Origin: Chitinophagaceae bacterium
GTDB lineage: Bacteria; Bacteroidota; Bacteroidia; Chitinophagales; Chitinophagaceae
Assembly (NCBI GenBank): GCA_016786785.1
Contig: JAEUVR010000271.1
Location: 1 to 36,100, forward strand
Reading direction: 5' to 3'
Length of the DNA: 36,100 nt
Positions 14,790 to 24,015 of the stretch are shown here, piece by piece. The position numbers and the translations under genes are program-made. The notes under the pieces were generated by a model, which saw only the letters and a program-made list of their open reading frames with translations, did no database searches and was not told the origin of the DNA. Each line of letters begins with the position of its first letter. The first letter of the stretch is position 1.

Positions 14790-16499
14790 TTATTGGGTAG
14801 GAGCGGTGCGGTAGATATTTTCAGCGGTCTTTTCATTGATCAGCAGATCCTGTTTGCAATTTTTAAGCGTATTGTTCCAGAACCATACGTCGGCGCAGTT
14901 CTGTAGGCTGACGCATGTAGTTTCATCTTCGAACAGGTTGTCATGAATATAGATATTGCGCATTAAGCCGGAAAGCGTTTCAGAAGGCTCTCCCAATTTA
15001 TCCGGGTTGGTCCAGCTGGCAATGCTGATCGCCATATCCATTTTGGCGCCTGCATAACGCATATCCAGCTTATTGTCCCTGAAAGTACAGTTTTTGATTT
15101 CAATATGCTGAGGATTGGTAGCTTCCAGCCAGTATCCCCAGCTCCATTCTCCACCGATGTGAATGCCCGCAACATTGTTTTCGAAAAGCGTGTTTTCAAT
15201 TAAAGTGTTAGAAGCTTTTAATAAAACCCCAAACCTTCCTGTACTGCGATAGACCGAGTTGACGATATGTACGCTATCTGGCAGCCATTCCTGCGGCTCA
15301 ACTGCGGTTTTCTCATGAACCCATCCGGGGATCGTATCGCTAAAGGCGATCAGCATCTTCTTGTCTTCCATAACGCTTTTTACGACTTTCGAACGCCAGG
15401 CAGGACGAAACTTGTCATCCAGCAAAACGACTTCCTTTCCAGGGGTAAGAAGGGTGCGGCCTGATCCTACAACCAATTCCTTGTCTGACCGCTTTTCCGA
15501 TACGGCCAGCCAGGTTCCGTGGATATTTTGCCCGTCATCGCCCAAACATCCCTCAATATGTACGCTGTCCATCAGCACTTTTCCAGAGGCGGCATAAAGC
15601 TTAAACCCATCCCGGCAAACAGTGGCTATCCTGTTGCCTTCCGGTTTGATCGTCACATTGCGGTAAGTAATATCGTGGCAAGAATTATTGGTAATAGGAA
15701 ATCCATGCCCGTTCAGGATATGTACATTTTCCAGCAGGAGTCCATTAATGCCGCTGAAGCCGATCATAGACCCCGAGTGATTACCCTGGAACCAGAAAAC
15801 GCCATCGCCCACCCTGCACAATTGCGCCAGCGGATCGAAATGCATGGTCATGCGCCTGCTGCTTTCCTCTCCGTCAATATGCCATTGGGGAAGGTCTTCG
15901 TCCCAGGTAATCCGCACGGCCTTGGCTTTTCGGGCTTCCAGGTCGTACGTTCCCATAATATAAGCCTTTTGCCCATCAACCATCGGGTGGCCGGAAAACA
16001 CTTCTATGGTGACCTTATCGCCCTGCACTTCAATTACTTTACCAGCGGAATAATAATAAGGAGCCATGTCAACGGCAATATTCTTTAAGGCAACGTTGGA
16101 TCCTTTCCGAATGGAGAGCATCATAGGCTGACCTTCTTTAAGATCGTTGTCTTTTACCCAAAATGTGGTTGCCTTTCCCTGCTGGTCGGTGGCGCCAACT
16201 AATTCGAGGTCTGTAATATCTTCCAATGAGATATAACCGGGCCGCCGCTCTCTTTTCTCAGAAGCGCCCCAGCCGGGTAGACCTTTAAATTCATAGACGC
16301 CGGCATCAAAACGCACCGTATGGATATGATTCGCTTTTGCATGTTCAATAGCCGCCAGTATGGCTTTTGAATCATCCATGCCGTCGCCCGGTATTGCCCC
16401 GAATTTTGATACATTTACTTCGGAGGGAACGTTCTCGCATGCAATGATCAAAAAAGCCATTGAAACTAATCCGGTAATAAACTTTTTGTTAGATATCAC
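14790..16499 (-). CDS. Beta-helix glycoside hydrolase-like lipoprotein (GH110-like)
   Basis: The open frame extends to 16550, but the GTG at 16499 starts a clean lipoprotein signal (ISNKKFITG, lipobox FLIIAC, C21), giving 569 aa. The opening VSKFGAIPGDGMDDSKAILAAI is the pectate-lyase_3 signature, and long stretches of parallel beta-helix repeats follow (to about 550). In the middle is GCLGDDGQNIHGTW and later RFGVLLKASNTLIENTLFENN plus a WSWGYW patch, which resemble GH110 alpha-1,3-galactosidases (DD followed by N.HG). Acidic pair D-D in that motif would be catalytic. Last gene of the sigma/FecR/susCD operon, 135 nt after susD, so it probably acts on the imported glycan at the cell surface. 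GH110 is my reading from patterns; a GH28-type or lyase is the alternative. Confidence 0.72.
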   Translation of the reverse strand: MISNKKFITGLVSMAFLIIACENVPSEVNVSKFGAIPGDGMDDSKAILAAIEHAKANHIHTVRFDAGVYEFKGLPGWGASEKRERRPGYISLEDITDLELVGATDQQGKATTFWVKDNDLKEGQPMMLSIRKGSNVALKNIAVDMAPYYYSAGKVIEVQGDKVTIEVFSGHPMVDGQKAYIMGTYDLEARKAKAVRITWDEDLPQWHIDGEESSRRMTMHFDPLAQLCRVGDGVFWFQGNHSGSMIGFSGINGLLLENVHILNGHGFPITNNSCHDITYRNVTIKPEGNRIATVCRDGFKLYAASGKVLMDSVHIEGCLGDDGQNIHGTWLAVSEKRSDKELVVGSGRTLLTPGKEVVLLDDKFRPAWRSKVVKSVMEDKKMLIAFSDTIPGWVHEKTAVEPQEWLPDSVHIVNSVYRSTGRFGVLLKASNTLIENTLFENNVAGIHIGGEWSWGYWLEATNPQHIEIKNCTFRDNKLDMRYAGAKMDMAISIASWTNPDKLGEPSETLSGLMRNIYIHDNLFEDETTCVSLQNCADVWFWNNTLKNCKQDLLINEKTAENIYRTAPTQ

Positions 16500-16634
16500 G
16501 GTATAATAATTAAATGTTTTATTGAACGTGAAAAGCGAGAAGGAAAACACTTTTTCACCTTTCCTTCCCGCTTTTACAAATATAAATTACCTGTCTTAAT
16601 ACGCCATCCTTTGCTGTATTTCGTGATTAAACAT

Positions 16635-18266
16635 CTACCAACCCGGATTTTGCTTCAAAAGAGGATTGGCGTCCAGTTCAGATATAGGTAACGGCCATAA
16701 ATTACACTTTGGAAATTGAAAGTTCGCATCTTTCAGCACCGTATCATCGCCGAACCGTTGATATTTGGGCTTGGTATTCAGCCCGGCGCCGAAAGTTTCC
16801 TCCATAGCGCCCCACCTGAACAGGTCAAAAAGCCTGATGCCTTCCATGTTTAATTCCACCCTGCGTTCATGCCTGAGTTTGGCGCGGGCATCGGCCTGGT
16901 CGGTAGCTGTTAACGGAGGCATATCAACCGATGGCCTTGCGCGCACCCGGTTCACCTGTGCCATCCCTTCAAGGATCTTTCCATTTTCAATCAATGCTTC
17001 TCCATACATCAATACCAGATCAGCATATCTTATTAAGGGATCATCATAGCCGCTTTCTGCTGCGGCGCCCATCAAAACAAGTTGCTTTCCATTGTCCATC
17101 CAGGGAGAAACAAGCTTACGCGTATTCAAATTAGTGAGCGACCACCCCCTCTTGTAAAAAACTGAATCTCCGTCAACATAAGATTTGCCGTCGGCGGGAT
17201 CAGTAAAGGCGGGTCCGTGATAAATACCATAAAAATCGCCTGGCGCCCACATAGAGTATTTCCTGCGCGGATCAACTTTTGGAGTAGTCTCGAAAGCATC
17301 GTACAGATCTCTTGTCGGCAGCGCATAACCCCAGCCTCCGCCGTAAATATCGTTGATGGGCCCGGGCGCATCCCTCACATTTCTTTCCACCACCATTTCA
17401 TTATAATTACCCGTAGCGTCTGCGTCTTTCTGAAAGTTAAGCGTCAGTATAAACTCTTTATTTGCGCCATCATCCTGCGATTTTTCCGACATCATATATA
17501 AATAGTCATTCATTAACGCGTATCCCGAAGCGTCTGCAATTTCCAGCGCTTCCTTTGCCGCTATTTCCGCATTCGGATAATCTTTATTATACAGGTATGC
17601 TTTTGCCAGCATAGCCGCTCCGGCAGCTTTGGTTGGCAGCCCTATATCATCGCCTATCCATGAAACGGGAAGATGCTCCTTTGCGTATTTTAAATCCTCA
17701 ATTACAGCGCTCATCACTTCGGCCTTGGGCGTTCTCGGAACGATCGCGTCTTTGGGATCAGTGATAGACGTAGCGAAATAAGGAACGTCGCCCCACAGCG
17801 TTGTCAATTGAACGTAACAAAAACCTTTGCCTAATTTGGCCACGGCAATATAGGGAGCCTGTTGCTCTTCAGTAAAGCCAGGGTCGGATGAGGTAGGTAT
17901 CCCGTCAATAGCGAAGTTGGCGTGACTGATAGCGGCAAAGAAACCGCGATACCATGATCTCATGCCATAATAATTCTGATCAAAGGTCCAGTGCACATTT
18001 TCAATACGGTTTGGAACTATCCTGGTATAGGAATCATCGCTTTGATTATCGGTCATGGTGATAAAGTACCTCTTATAAAACCAGTTTTCGTCTGTTAAGC
18101 CGGCCCATACGCCTAAGGCAGCCTGCCTCGCATTTGTTTCGTTTTCAAAAAAGTTAGCGGCATTGGCCGAATCCTTTGGCGCTTTGTCCAGCAGGTTCTT
18201 TTTACAGCTCGTAAGGAAAGCTATGAAGATTAGGCCAACTGTTAGTATTAAGAATTTATTTTTCAT
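16635..18266 (-). CDS. susD: SusD/RagB glycan-binding lipoprotein
   Basis: The open frame starts at TTG 18275, but ATG 18266 gives the better start (MKNKFLILT) and 543 aa. Lipobox FLTSC with C21, followed by KKNLLDKAP, the usual SusD opening. TPR-like helices appear through 90-330, and the C-terminal half has the conserved RADLVLMYGEALIENGK, RRVELNMEGIRLFDLFRWG and the terminal LWPLPISELDANPLLKQNPGW. It binds oligosaccharide on the cell surface and caps the SusC channel. It follows susC by 27 nt in the same operon, so co-transcribed. Intact. Confidence 0.95.
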   Translation of the reverse strand: MKNKFLILTVGLIFIAFLTSCKKNLLDKAPKDSANAANFFENETNARQAALGVWAGLTDENWFYKRYFITMTDNQSDDSYTRIVPNRIENVHWTFDQNYYGMRSWYRGFFAAISHANFAIDGIPTSSDPGFTEEQQAPYIAVAKLGKGFCYVQLTTLWGDVPYFATSITDPKDAIVPRTPKAEVMSAVIEDLKYAKEHLPVSWIGDDIGLPTKAAGAAMLAKAYLYNKDYPNAEIAAKEALEIADASGYALMNDYLYMMSEKSQDDGANKEFILTLNFQKDADATGNYNEMVVERNVRDAPGPINDIYGGGWGYALPTRDLYDAFETTPKVDPRRKYSMWAPGDFYGIYHGPAFTDPADGKSYVDGDSVFYKRGWSLTNLNTRKLVSPWMDNGKQLVLMGAAAESGYDDPLIRYADLVLMYGEALIENGKILEGMAQVNRVRARPSVDMPPLTATDQADARAKLRHERRVELNMEGIRLFDLFRWGAMEETFGAGLNTKPKYQRFGDDTVLKDANFQFPKCNLWPLPISELDANPLLKQNPGW

Positions 18267-18293
18267 ACCTGTCAAGTATTAATATTTTTCTAA

Positions 18294-21200
18294 TTAAAAT
18301 GAAGTTTTGATGCCTACTAAAATTGTTCTTGGTAAAGGAACTTTTGAAGAAGGACGATTAAACTGCCCCTGGTCTGTAACATCCACTTCCTGTCCCGGGA
18401 AACGGGTAAAAGTGTAAAGGTTCTGAGCGCTGAGATACAGTTCCAGGTTCTTCATCCGGAATGTTTTGAATACTGACTCAGGAAATGAATAGCTGATATT
18501 TACATTATTGATCCTTAAATAAGAGGCGTCGGACAACCAGAAGCTTGAAAACTCAGACACATTTCCAGCAATATCCTCTTTCGTAATCCTGGGCAGGTTG
18601 CCATTGGGATTTTTAACAGGATGCCAGCGGTCAAGTATGCGGACGCTGTTGTTTTGAGGATAGAAAAAATAATTCATCGTTGGTCCCTCTGTATTCAGGT
18701 CGATGCCGTGCACACCCATTAACGAGAATTGAAAGGAGAACCTTTTATAAGTAAGGTTTCCAACCAAACCGTATGTAAAATCAGGCGCGGGGTTGCCAAT
18801 GAAAGTACGATCGGCGTCATCCACCACGCCATCAGGTTGGCCGGTCAATTTTCCATCATTATCCCAGCCGTTTATATCGGCTATCCAAAGATCGCCCAAC
18901 GTCGAGCCGTCTTTCTGGGGATAGTTATCTAATGTAGCCTGGTCCTTAATTACGCCTAAGCTTTTGTATCCGTAAAAAGAATACATTGGCTGGCCAACTA
19001 CGATGCCTGAAGCATCGCCGAAATCCTCTCCGTTCAAATTAATCACTTTACTGCGGTTAGCCCCAAAATTCGCAGTCAGTCCATACGAAAAGTCTTTCTT
19101 CGCCTCCTGGTAGCCTAAGGTAAACTCGAAGCCCTTGTTCCGGATCTCGCCGCCATTGATGGTGGGGTTATATGTTTCGTAGTTAGCATAATTTCCGGAG
19201 CTGATGGGCAGCGGTTGTCCAAACAACAGATCCGTTGTGTTTGATATATAGTAATCTGCGCTTAAAGTCAGCCTTGACCTGAACATAGCAAGGTCAACTC
19301 CAAAATTTTTCTTTTTCGTTGTTTCCCATGCGATGGCCCTGTTTGCGAACTGCGCTAAGGTGTATACTGTTGTAATATTATTATTGAGCACGTAGGTCAT
19401 TGGCGTCAAGGATGCATAAGCAGGGTAGTTGCCTACATTGGCATTGCCGAGCGTTCCGATACTGGCCCTTAATTTAAAATCATTGATGACAGGGGTCAGT
19501 TTTTGGAAAAAATTCTCTTTCGACAATTTCCAGCCGATGGCGTAAGATGGAAAAACGCCATACCTGTTTTCGTCCACAAACCTGGATGATCCATCCCTGC
19601 GAACAGATACCTGGACAAGATATCTTTCATCATAATTATAGTTTAATCTTCCGAATTGAGAGATAAACGCCCAATCGCTGTAACCGCCCGAATTGCTTGC
19701 GCCTGCAATTTCGCCTGCATTCAGGTATTGGATATTATTGTTGGGCGTGCCCTGGCGCGAGCCCTGTAAATCTTCATATATGTTCTCTTCCTCCGAATAA
19801 CCGGCTAAAGCAGAAATATTGTGCACTCCATTAAAAGTTCTGTCATAATTTAAAAGAAAATCAGCTATCCAGTGCCAGTTAGAACCATCATACCGGCTTA
19901 CCGAGTTTTTTACGTTTCCTTCAATGTTTCTTAAAACAATAGCCGGTACGAATGCTTTACTGATGTTATCGCTGTAGTCCCCGCTAAGGCGCGGCGTGAA
20001 AGTTAACCCGGGAAGGATGTGCAGCTTTAAGAACACATTGCCTGAAGCGCCGTAAGACCTTCCTTCGTTAACGAACTCGTTAGCCAGGATATGCGGCGGC
20101 ATGGTGCGTCCTTCCAGGTCAGGCTCCCTTACATATCCATAACTTCCATCAGCTTCATAAGGCCGGGTTAGCGGACTTTGCATCACGGCAGTCTGATACG
20201 CGTCACGGCCCGCTTGCGATGAAGATATGCCCTGAGAGCCTGTGGTGTATATGCTCAGGTTGTTGCCAAATTCCAGAAAGCGATTTATTTTATGATCTGA
20301 ATTAAGCCGGACATTGAAACGATCCGCAGAGCTTGAAATGGTACGGCCTTTTTCCTTGAAGTAATTGACAGCCGTATAGAAAGTGGATTTATCATTGCCT
20401 CCCCGAACGGACAATTCATAGTTCTGTATGCCTCCGTTTCTTCTCATTATTTTTAGCCAGTCTGTATTAATGCCGGCATACTGATTAAGTATAATATCTG
20501 AAGGTTGGTCGTTTACAAAATCCCAATAAGGGGATTGGTTCAGGTATCCTGCGTTTTCATAAGCTTCTTTGTCCAGTTCAACATATTGGGTCGCATCAAG
20601 CAGTTTCAATTTTAAATTGCCTTCGGTTTGCATTCCCTGGTAGGTATGAAAAGATACAATCGGCGCGCTGCTTTTGCTTCCTCTTTTTGTAGTGATCACA
20701 ATAACGCCATTGGCAGATCTGGCCCCATAAATGGATGCGGATGCGGCGTCTTTTAAAACAGTGATATTAGCAATATCAGAGGGGCTTATGTTGGTTATAT
20801 TATCGCTGATAGTGCCGTCAACTACATACAGCGGGCTTGTGGATGCCGCTAATGATTGGAGACCCCTTATCTGGATTTCCTTGCTTTCCCCCGGCAAACC
20901 TGAATTGGAAACAATTTGAAGCCCCGCAACCTTTCCCTGCAACGCCGCCAGGGCGTCATACTGGACCGCCTTCTCAAATTGCTTTGAGGAAACAACTGAC
21001 ACAGCGCCGGTTAAATCAGCTTTCTTTTGCGTGCCATAACCAACTACCACTACATCAGACATTTCGGCTGTTTCAGCTTCCAGCTTGATGCTGATCGTTG
21101 TTGCGGCGCCTATTGTATGCCTGATCGTCGTATAGCCCACCATAGAGAACACCAGCACATCGCCGGGATTGGCGTCAATGCTAAAATTGCCTGATTCATC

Positions 21201-21698
21201 CGTTGTTGTTCCTTTCTTTGTTCCTTCTATTACCACGGATACGCCGGATAGCGCCTGGCCTTCATCTCCCGTAACCGCACCTTTAATGGGTTGCGCTACC
21301 GACGATGCCGTTAATTCGGGGGCCTCAGCGACTGTTTTTCCTTTTAATTTGATCACAACGGTTTTGCCAACGATCGTATGAGTAAGCGGCTGGTTTTCAA
21401 AACAGGCTTCCAGCGCTTTTTTCAGCGGCACATTTTTAACGGATATAGTCACCGGACTGGACTTTTGCAACCAGGATTCATCGTAAAAAAAAGAATAACC
21501 GGTTTGCCTTTCGATAGAATGAAACAGCTTAACCAGTGCAATGTTCTTTTCAGCAAGCGTCACCCTTTGAGAAAACCCGCGTGCGCTAAGCTGTAAACTG
21601 GCGACTAATAAAAAAAATGTAAGAAATTTCATAATGAGCAGTGTTTTGGGTAAGTATTCCTTGGTAAAATTCCTGACCCTGCAAATCGTTTTTTGCAT
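18294..21698 (-). CDS. susC: SusC/RagA TonB-dependent transporter with STN domain
   Basis: The frame opens at 21785, but the ATG at 21698 (MQKTICRVRNFTKEYL) is the usual Chitinophagaceae start and gives 1134 aa. Signal peptide about 20-43 (ending RGFSQ), STN secretin/TonB domain about 45-118 (YSFFYDESW, VTISVKNVPLKKALEACF), carboxypeptidase-regulatory-like domain about 130-215, then plug with VVVGYGTQKKADLTGAVSVV and YVVDG, and a beta barrel ending in a C-terminal Phe. The STN domain is the one that contacts FecR, so this transporter is the sensor of the sigma/anti-sigma pair next door. It imports an oligosaccharide with its SusD partner. 155 nt separate it from fecR, with a hairpin between. 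Confidence 0.95.
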   Translation of the reverse strand: MQKTICRVRNFTKEYLPKTLLIMKFLTFFLLVASLQLSARGFSQRVTLAEKNIALVKLFHSIERQTGYSFFYDESWLQKSSPVTISVKNVPLKKALEACFENQPLTHTIVGKTVVIKLKGKTVAEAPELTASSVAQPIKGAVTGDEGQALSGVSVVIEGTKKGTTTDESGNFSIDANPGDVLVFSMVGYTTIRHTIGAATTISIKLEAETAEMSDVVVVGYGTQKKADLTGAVSVVSSKQFEKAVQYDALAALQGKVAGLQIVSNSGLPGESKEIQIRGLQSLAASTSPLYVVDGTISDNITNISPSDIANITVLKDAASASIYGARSANGVIVITTKRGSKSSAPIVSFHTYQGMQTEGNLKLKLLDATQYVELDKEAYENAGYLNQSPYWDFVNDQPSDIILNQYAGINTDWLKIMRRNGGIQNYELSVRGGNDKSTFYTAVNYFKEKGRTISSSADRFNVRLNSDHKINRFLEFGNNLSIYTTGSQGISSSQAGRDAYQTAVMQSPLTRPYEADGSYGYVREPDLEGRTMPPHILANEFVNEGRSYGASGNVFLKLHILPGLTFTPRLSGDYSDNISKAFVPAIVLRNIEGNVKNSVSRYDGSNWHWIADFLLNYDRTFNGVHNISALAGYSEEENIYEDLQGSRQGTPNNNIQYLNAGEIAGASNSGGYSDWAFISQFGRLNYNYDERYLVQVSVRRDGSSRFVDENRYGVFPSYAIGWKLSKENFFQKLTPVINDFKLRASIGTLGNANVGNYPAYASLTPMTYVLNNNITTVYTLAQFANRAIAWETTKKKNFGVDLAMFRSRLTLSADYYISNTTDLLFGQPLPISSGNYANYETYNPTINGGEIRNKGFEFTLGYQEAKKDFSYGLTANFGANRSKVINLNGEDFGDASGIVVGQPMYSFYGYKSLGVIKDQATLDNYPQKDGSTLGDLWIADINGWDNDGKLTGQPDGVVDDADRTFIGNPAPDFTYGLVGNLTYKRFSFQFSLMGVHGIDLNTEGPTMNYFFYPQNNSVRILDRWHPVKNPNGNLPRITKEDIAGNVSEFSSFWLSDASYLRINNVNISYSFPESVFKTFRMKNLELYLSAQNLYTFTRFPGQEVDVTDQGQFNRPSSKVPLPRTILVGIKTSF

Positions 21699-21773
21699 AG
21701 TTTTGTGTTGTTTTGGGTTTACAATCTGATTTGTGCCAACAATGATGAATAGGCCCGAAGCCGCATATTTGCG

Positions 21774-21805
21774 AAACCGCTCCAACTCTCACCCTGGAGC
21801 GGTTT
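21774..21805 (-). terminator. Hairpin between fecR and susC
   Basis: AACCGCTCCA (21775-21784) and TGGAGCGGTT (21795-21804) form a perfect 10-bp stem with a 10-nt loop. Read on the minus strand no T run follows. It could partly terminate the sigma/fecR transcript or stabilise the susC message. Confidence 0.5.
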
Positions 21806-21853
21806 ATTGTTTGATCTCTATCCCGTTTTTAAATTATTTCCGTTAAAAATTTT

Positions 21854-23083
21854 TTAGGGTAATATGATTATTTTTTTGTTTTCAATGCGAAAGCGCATAT
21901 TGCTTTCTTCCATAATTTTTAATATCTCGGAAACATTATTCTCCCGGGATATCTTTCCGCCAAATTTGCGGTCGGGCAATACGCCTGAATATTCTATATC
22001 TATGTCGTACCATCTTTCAATTTGCCGTAAGAGAGCGTCCATATCGGTATTATTGAAGGAAAAGAAGCCGTTTTTCCACGCAAGTATCGCATCCGTGTCA
22101 ACGTTATCCTCTACCTGTATGTCGCCGTCATATTTGCTCAGCTTTGCCTGCTGGCCGGGCTGTAGTTTTTTCCAGCGCTGCCTGTAGTCAATCAATTTTA
22201 TGGATCCTTCTGTAAGCGTAGCGCTTATTTCGGGCTCGTCGTCGTATGCGTTAATGTTAAAGTGCGTGCCCAGCACTTCTACTTCTCCTTTTTTACCGGC
22301 GGAAGATTCTATTTGCACAATAAAGGGCCTCCTGGTATTGCTGTTCGGCGTAAACGAAGGAGATACTTCAAAGTATGCCTCGCCGGTAATGCTTACCCGC
22401 CTTTCTTCGCCTGAAAACGCCGCAGGATAACGTATGGAAGAGGCTGCATTCAGCCACACCTTCGTTCCATCGGAAAGCTCTAGTCTGTACTGCCTGCCCC
22501 TGGGCGTTGATATAGTATTGTAGAGCGTTTCGGCGTCGGCGTTTGTCGACCTGTATTGAATCTGTCCGTTAGTGTTTGTTATTTTGGTTTTTCCCTGTAC
22601 GGCCAGTAAGCCATTTTCCGCGCTATCGAGTAATATCTCTTCGCCATCGGACAGTTTTAATACGGCGCCGGATTTTCCGGGGGAAAAATCTAAAGGAGCT
22701 TCATTTTTTGCCGCGATATCGCTATGAGGCGTCTTTTCTTTAGCGGCATAATGGAAAAATAAAGAGGCTGAAAGAATGATACCTGCAATAGCGGCGGCTA
22801 TATACCAGGGGCCTCGTGATCCGCCTTTTCGTTGTTCATTCTTTTTCCCAAAGTATATATCCGCCTCTTTCATCATGGAATGAAATTTCTCCATGTCGGC
22901 GCTTCCCGGGCTATTCCCGGCGCTTCCGGCTTCATTCCACAGCGAAAGCATCGTATCATTAAAGCTTTCATCGTCGTTTTCTTCCGTTAGCCTTAATAGC
23001 TTGCTCAACTCATTTTTGCTGATTGAGCCCGATATATACTTTTTTAGCAGGTATTCCCATTCTTTTTTTTCAGCGTTATTCAT
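21854..23083 (-). CDS. FecR-family anti-sigma factor
   Basis: A 409-aa inner-membrane regulator. Cytoplasmic anti-sigma part 1-90 (WEYLLKKYISGSIS, then LWNEAGS), one membrane helix at 92-112, then a periplasmic FecR domain about 190-300 (LSDGTKVWLNAASSIRYP, GEAYFEV, VLGTHFNINAY) and a C-terminal DUF4974 domain about 340-408 (FFSFNNTDMDALLRQIERWYDI). It holds the sigma factor inactive until the STN domain of the SusC partner signals substrate. It lies directly between the sigma gene (82 nt) and susC, as in other such loci. Intact. Confidence 0.95.
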   Translation of the reverse strand: MNNAEKKEWEYLLKKYISGSISKNELSKLLRLTEENDDESFNDTMLSLWNEAGSAGNSPGSADMEKFHSMMKEADIYFGKKNEQRKGGSRGPWYIAAAIAGIILSASLFFHYAAKEKTPHSDIAAKNEAPLDFSPGKSGAVLKLSDGEEILLDSAENGLLAVQGKTKITNTNGQIQYRSTNADAETLYNTISTPRGRQYRLELSDGTKVWLNAASSIRYPAAFSGEERRVSITGEAYFEVSPSFTPNSNTRRPFIVQIESSAGKKGEVEVLGTHFNINAYDDEPEISATLTEGSIKLIDYRQRWKKLQPGQQAKLSKYDGDIQVEDNVDTDAILAWKNGFFSFNNTDMDALLRQIERWYDIDIEYSGVLPDRKFGGKISRENNVSEILKIMEESNMRFRIENKKIIILP

Positions 23084-23165
23084 TTGGGGGTAATGCCTGA
23101 TTTACTTTGCATTACTGAAATGACGCTAAAAACAAGAAGGACAACTACGGGAATACAAAAAAAAG

Positions 23166-23777
23166 TTAAAAATAATTTATGGCAAGGAGCGCCAGGAACG
23201 CTATATCCATATTCCTGACAAGGTAGCGGCGGATAAATTGCCGGGCCATTACAATGTGATTGTTCACCGTATGCCGGGATATTCCGAAACGCTCGGCTAT
23301 TTCATCATGAGTAAGTTCTTCCTCCCTGCTGAGCAGGTATACCTTTTTGCGTTGCGGCGAAAGCAGGTCTACGGCTTCTCTTATTTTCTCCTCATATTCC
23401 TGTACCAAAAGCCCCGCGTCGGATCTTTCAGTTGCTATCATGTCAATCCTGTCGTACAGCAATTGCTCCAGCCCGGGGTTTCGCGCGGCAGACCGCAAAA
23501 AATCAATGGCTTTATTTTTGGCAACTCTAAAGAGAAAGGCATCCATGTTTTCTATGTGGATCGCCATATCCCGGCCAAGCCATATTTTCATAAATACATC
23601 CGTTACCAGTTCCTCCGCTACCTGGTCAGACTTAGTGAAAACGGCAATATATTTCAGGAGTTGGTCATAGTGCTTGTTAAACAAATACTTCATTGCCTCC
23701 TGGCTGCCCGCAGACAGCTCTTGCAGCAGGAGCGATTCATCATATTTGGGATAGGCATCCACGTCGATCACATTCAT
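23166..23777 (-). CDS. ECF RNA polymerase sigma factor
   Basis: A 203-aa RpoE-like sigma factor with region 2 (about 25-95: YLFNKHYDQLLKYIAVFTKS, then ELVTDVFMKIW and MDAFLFRVAKNKAIDFLR) and region 4 (about 138-190: LSPQRKKVYLLSREEELTHDEIAERFGIS, HTVNNHIVMARQFIRRYL). The C-terminus ends in a hydrophobic tail (MDIAFLALLAINYF), as in many Bacteroidota ECFs next to FecR. It should drive the susCD operon downstream on release by FecR. It is divergent from the alpha/beta hydrolase. A fragment similar to residues 29-50 recurs at 29955-30029. ATG start 23777. Confidence 0.95.
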   Translation of the reverse strand: MNVIDVDAYPKYDESLLLQELSAGSQEAMKYLFNKHYDQLLKYIAVFTKSDQVAEELVTDVFMKIWLGRDMAIHIENMDAFLFRVAKNKAIDFLRSAARNPGLEQLLYDRIDMIATERSDAGLLVQEYEEKIREAVDLLSPQRKKVYLLSREEELTHDEIAERFGISRHTVNNHIVMARQFIRRYLVRNMDIAFLALLAINYF

Positions 23778-23898
23778 TTGGCATTCGTAAAGTTGTACTG
23801 GCTTGCTTTCTAGGATTGTGCTTTAAACAGCTTTAATTCCGATGATACAGGTTTGTATTGTGTTTTCGTTCCCTAAATATAAAAAAAGTAAAAATGTA

Positions 23899-23985
23899 TA
23901 TCCTTATTTATCTCTGATTTTACAAAATAGGATAATAATTCTACAAAATAGGTTAGGCGTCTTTCTTTCATTACAAATAGATTTG
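23899..23985 (+). promoter_or_regulatory. Operator/promoter array, copy 1 (hydrolase)
   Basis: TATCCTTATTTATCTC (23899) is followed by direct repeats beginning at 23922 (ACAAAATAGGATAAT) and 23943 (ACAAAATAGGTTAGG), exactly 21 bp apart, and a TAGATTTG -7 element at 23978-23985, starting 35 bp after the start of the second repeat. Same layout as copies at 25091 and 30029, but with one pair of repeats only. Confidence 0.75.
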
Positions 23986-24015
23986 AATCATTTCAATACA
24001 GAATTATTTACCTAT

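Noticed and set aside
15519-16088. 189-codon plus-strand frame within the beta-helix gene
   Set aside because: It is the reverse of conserved beta-helix coding sequence and has no start context or domain.
23238-23813. 191-codon plus-strand frame over the sigma gene
   Set aside because: It is antisense to conserved sigma regions 2 and 4.
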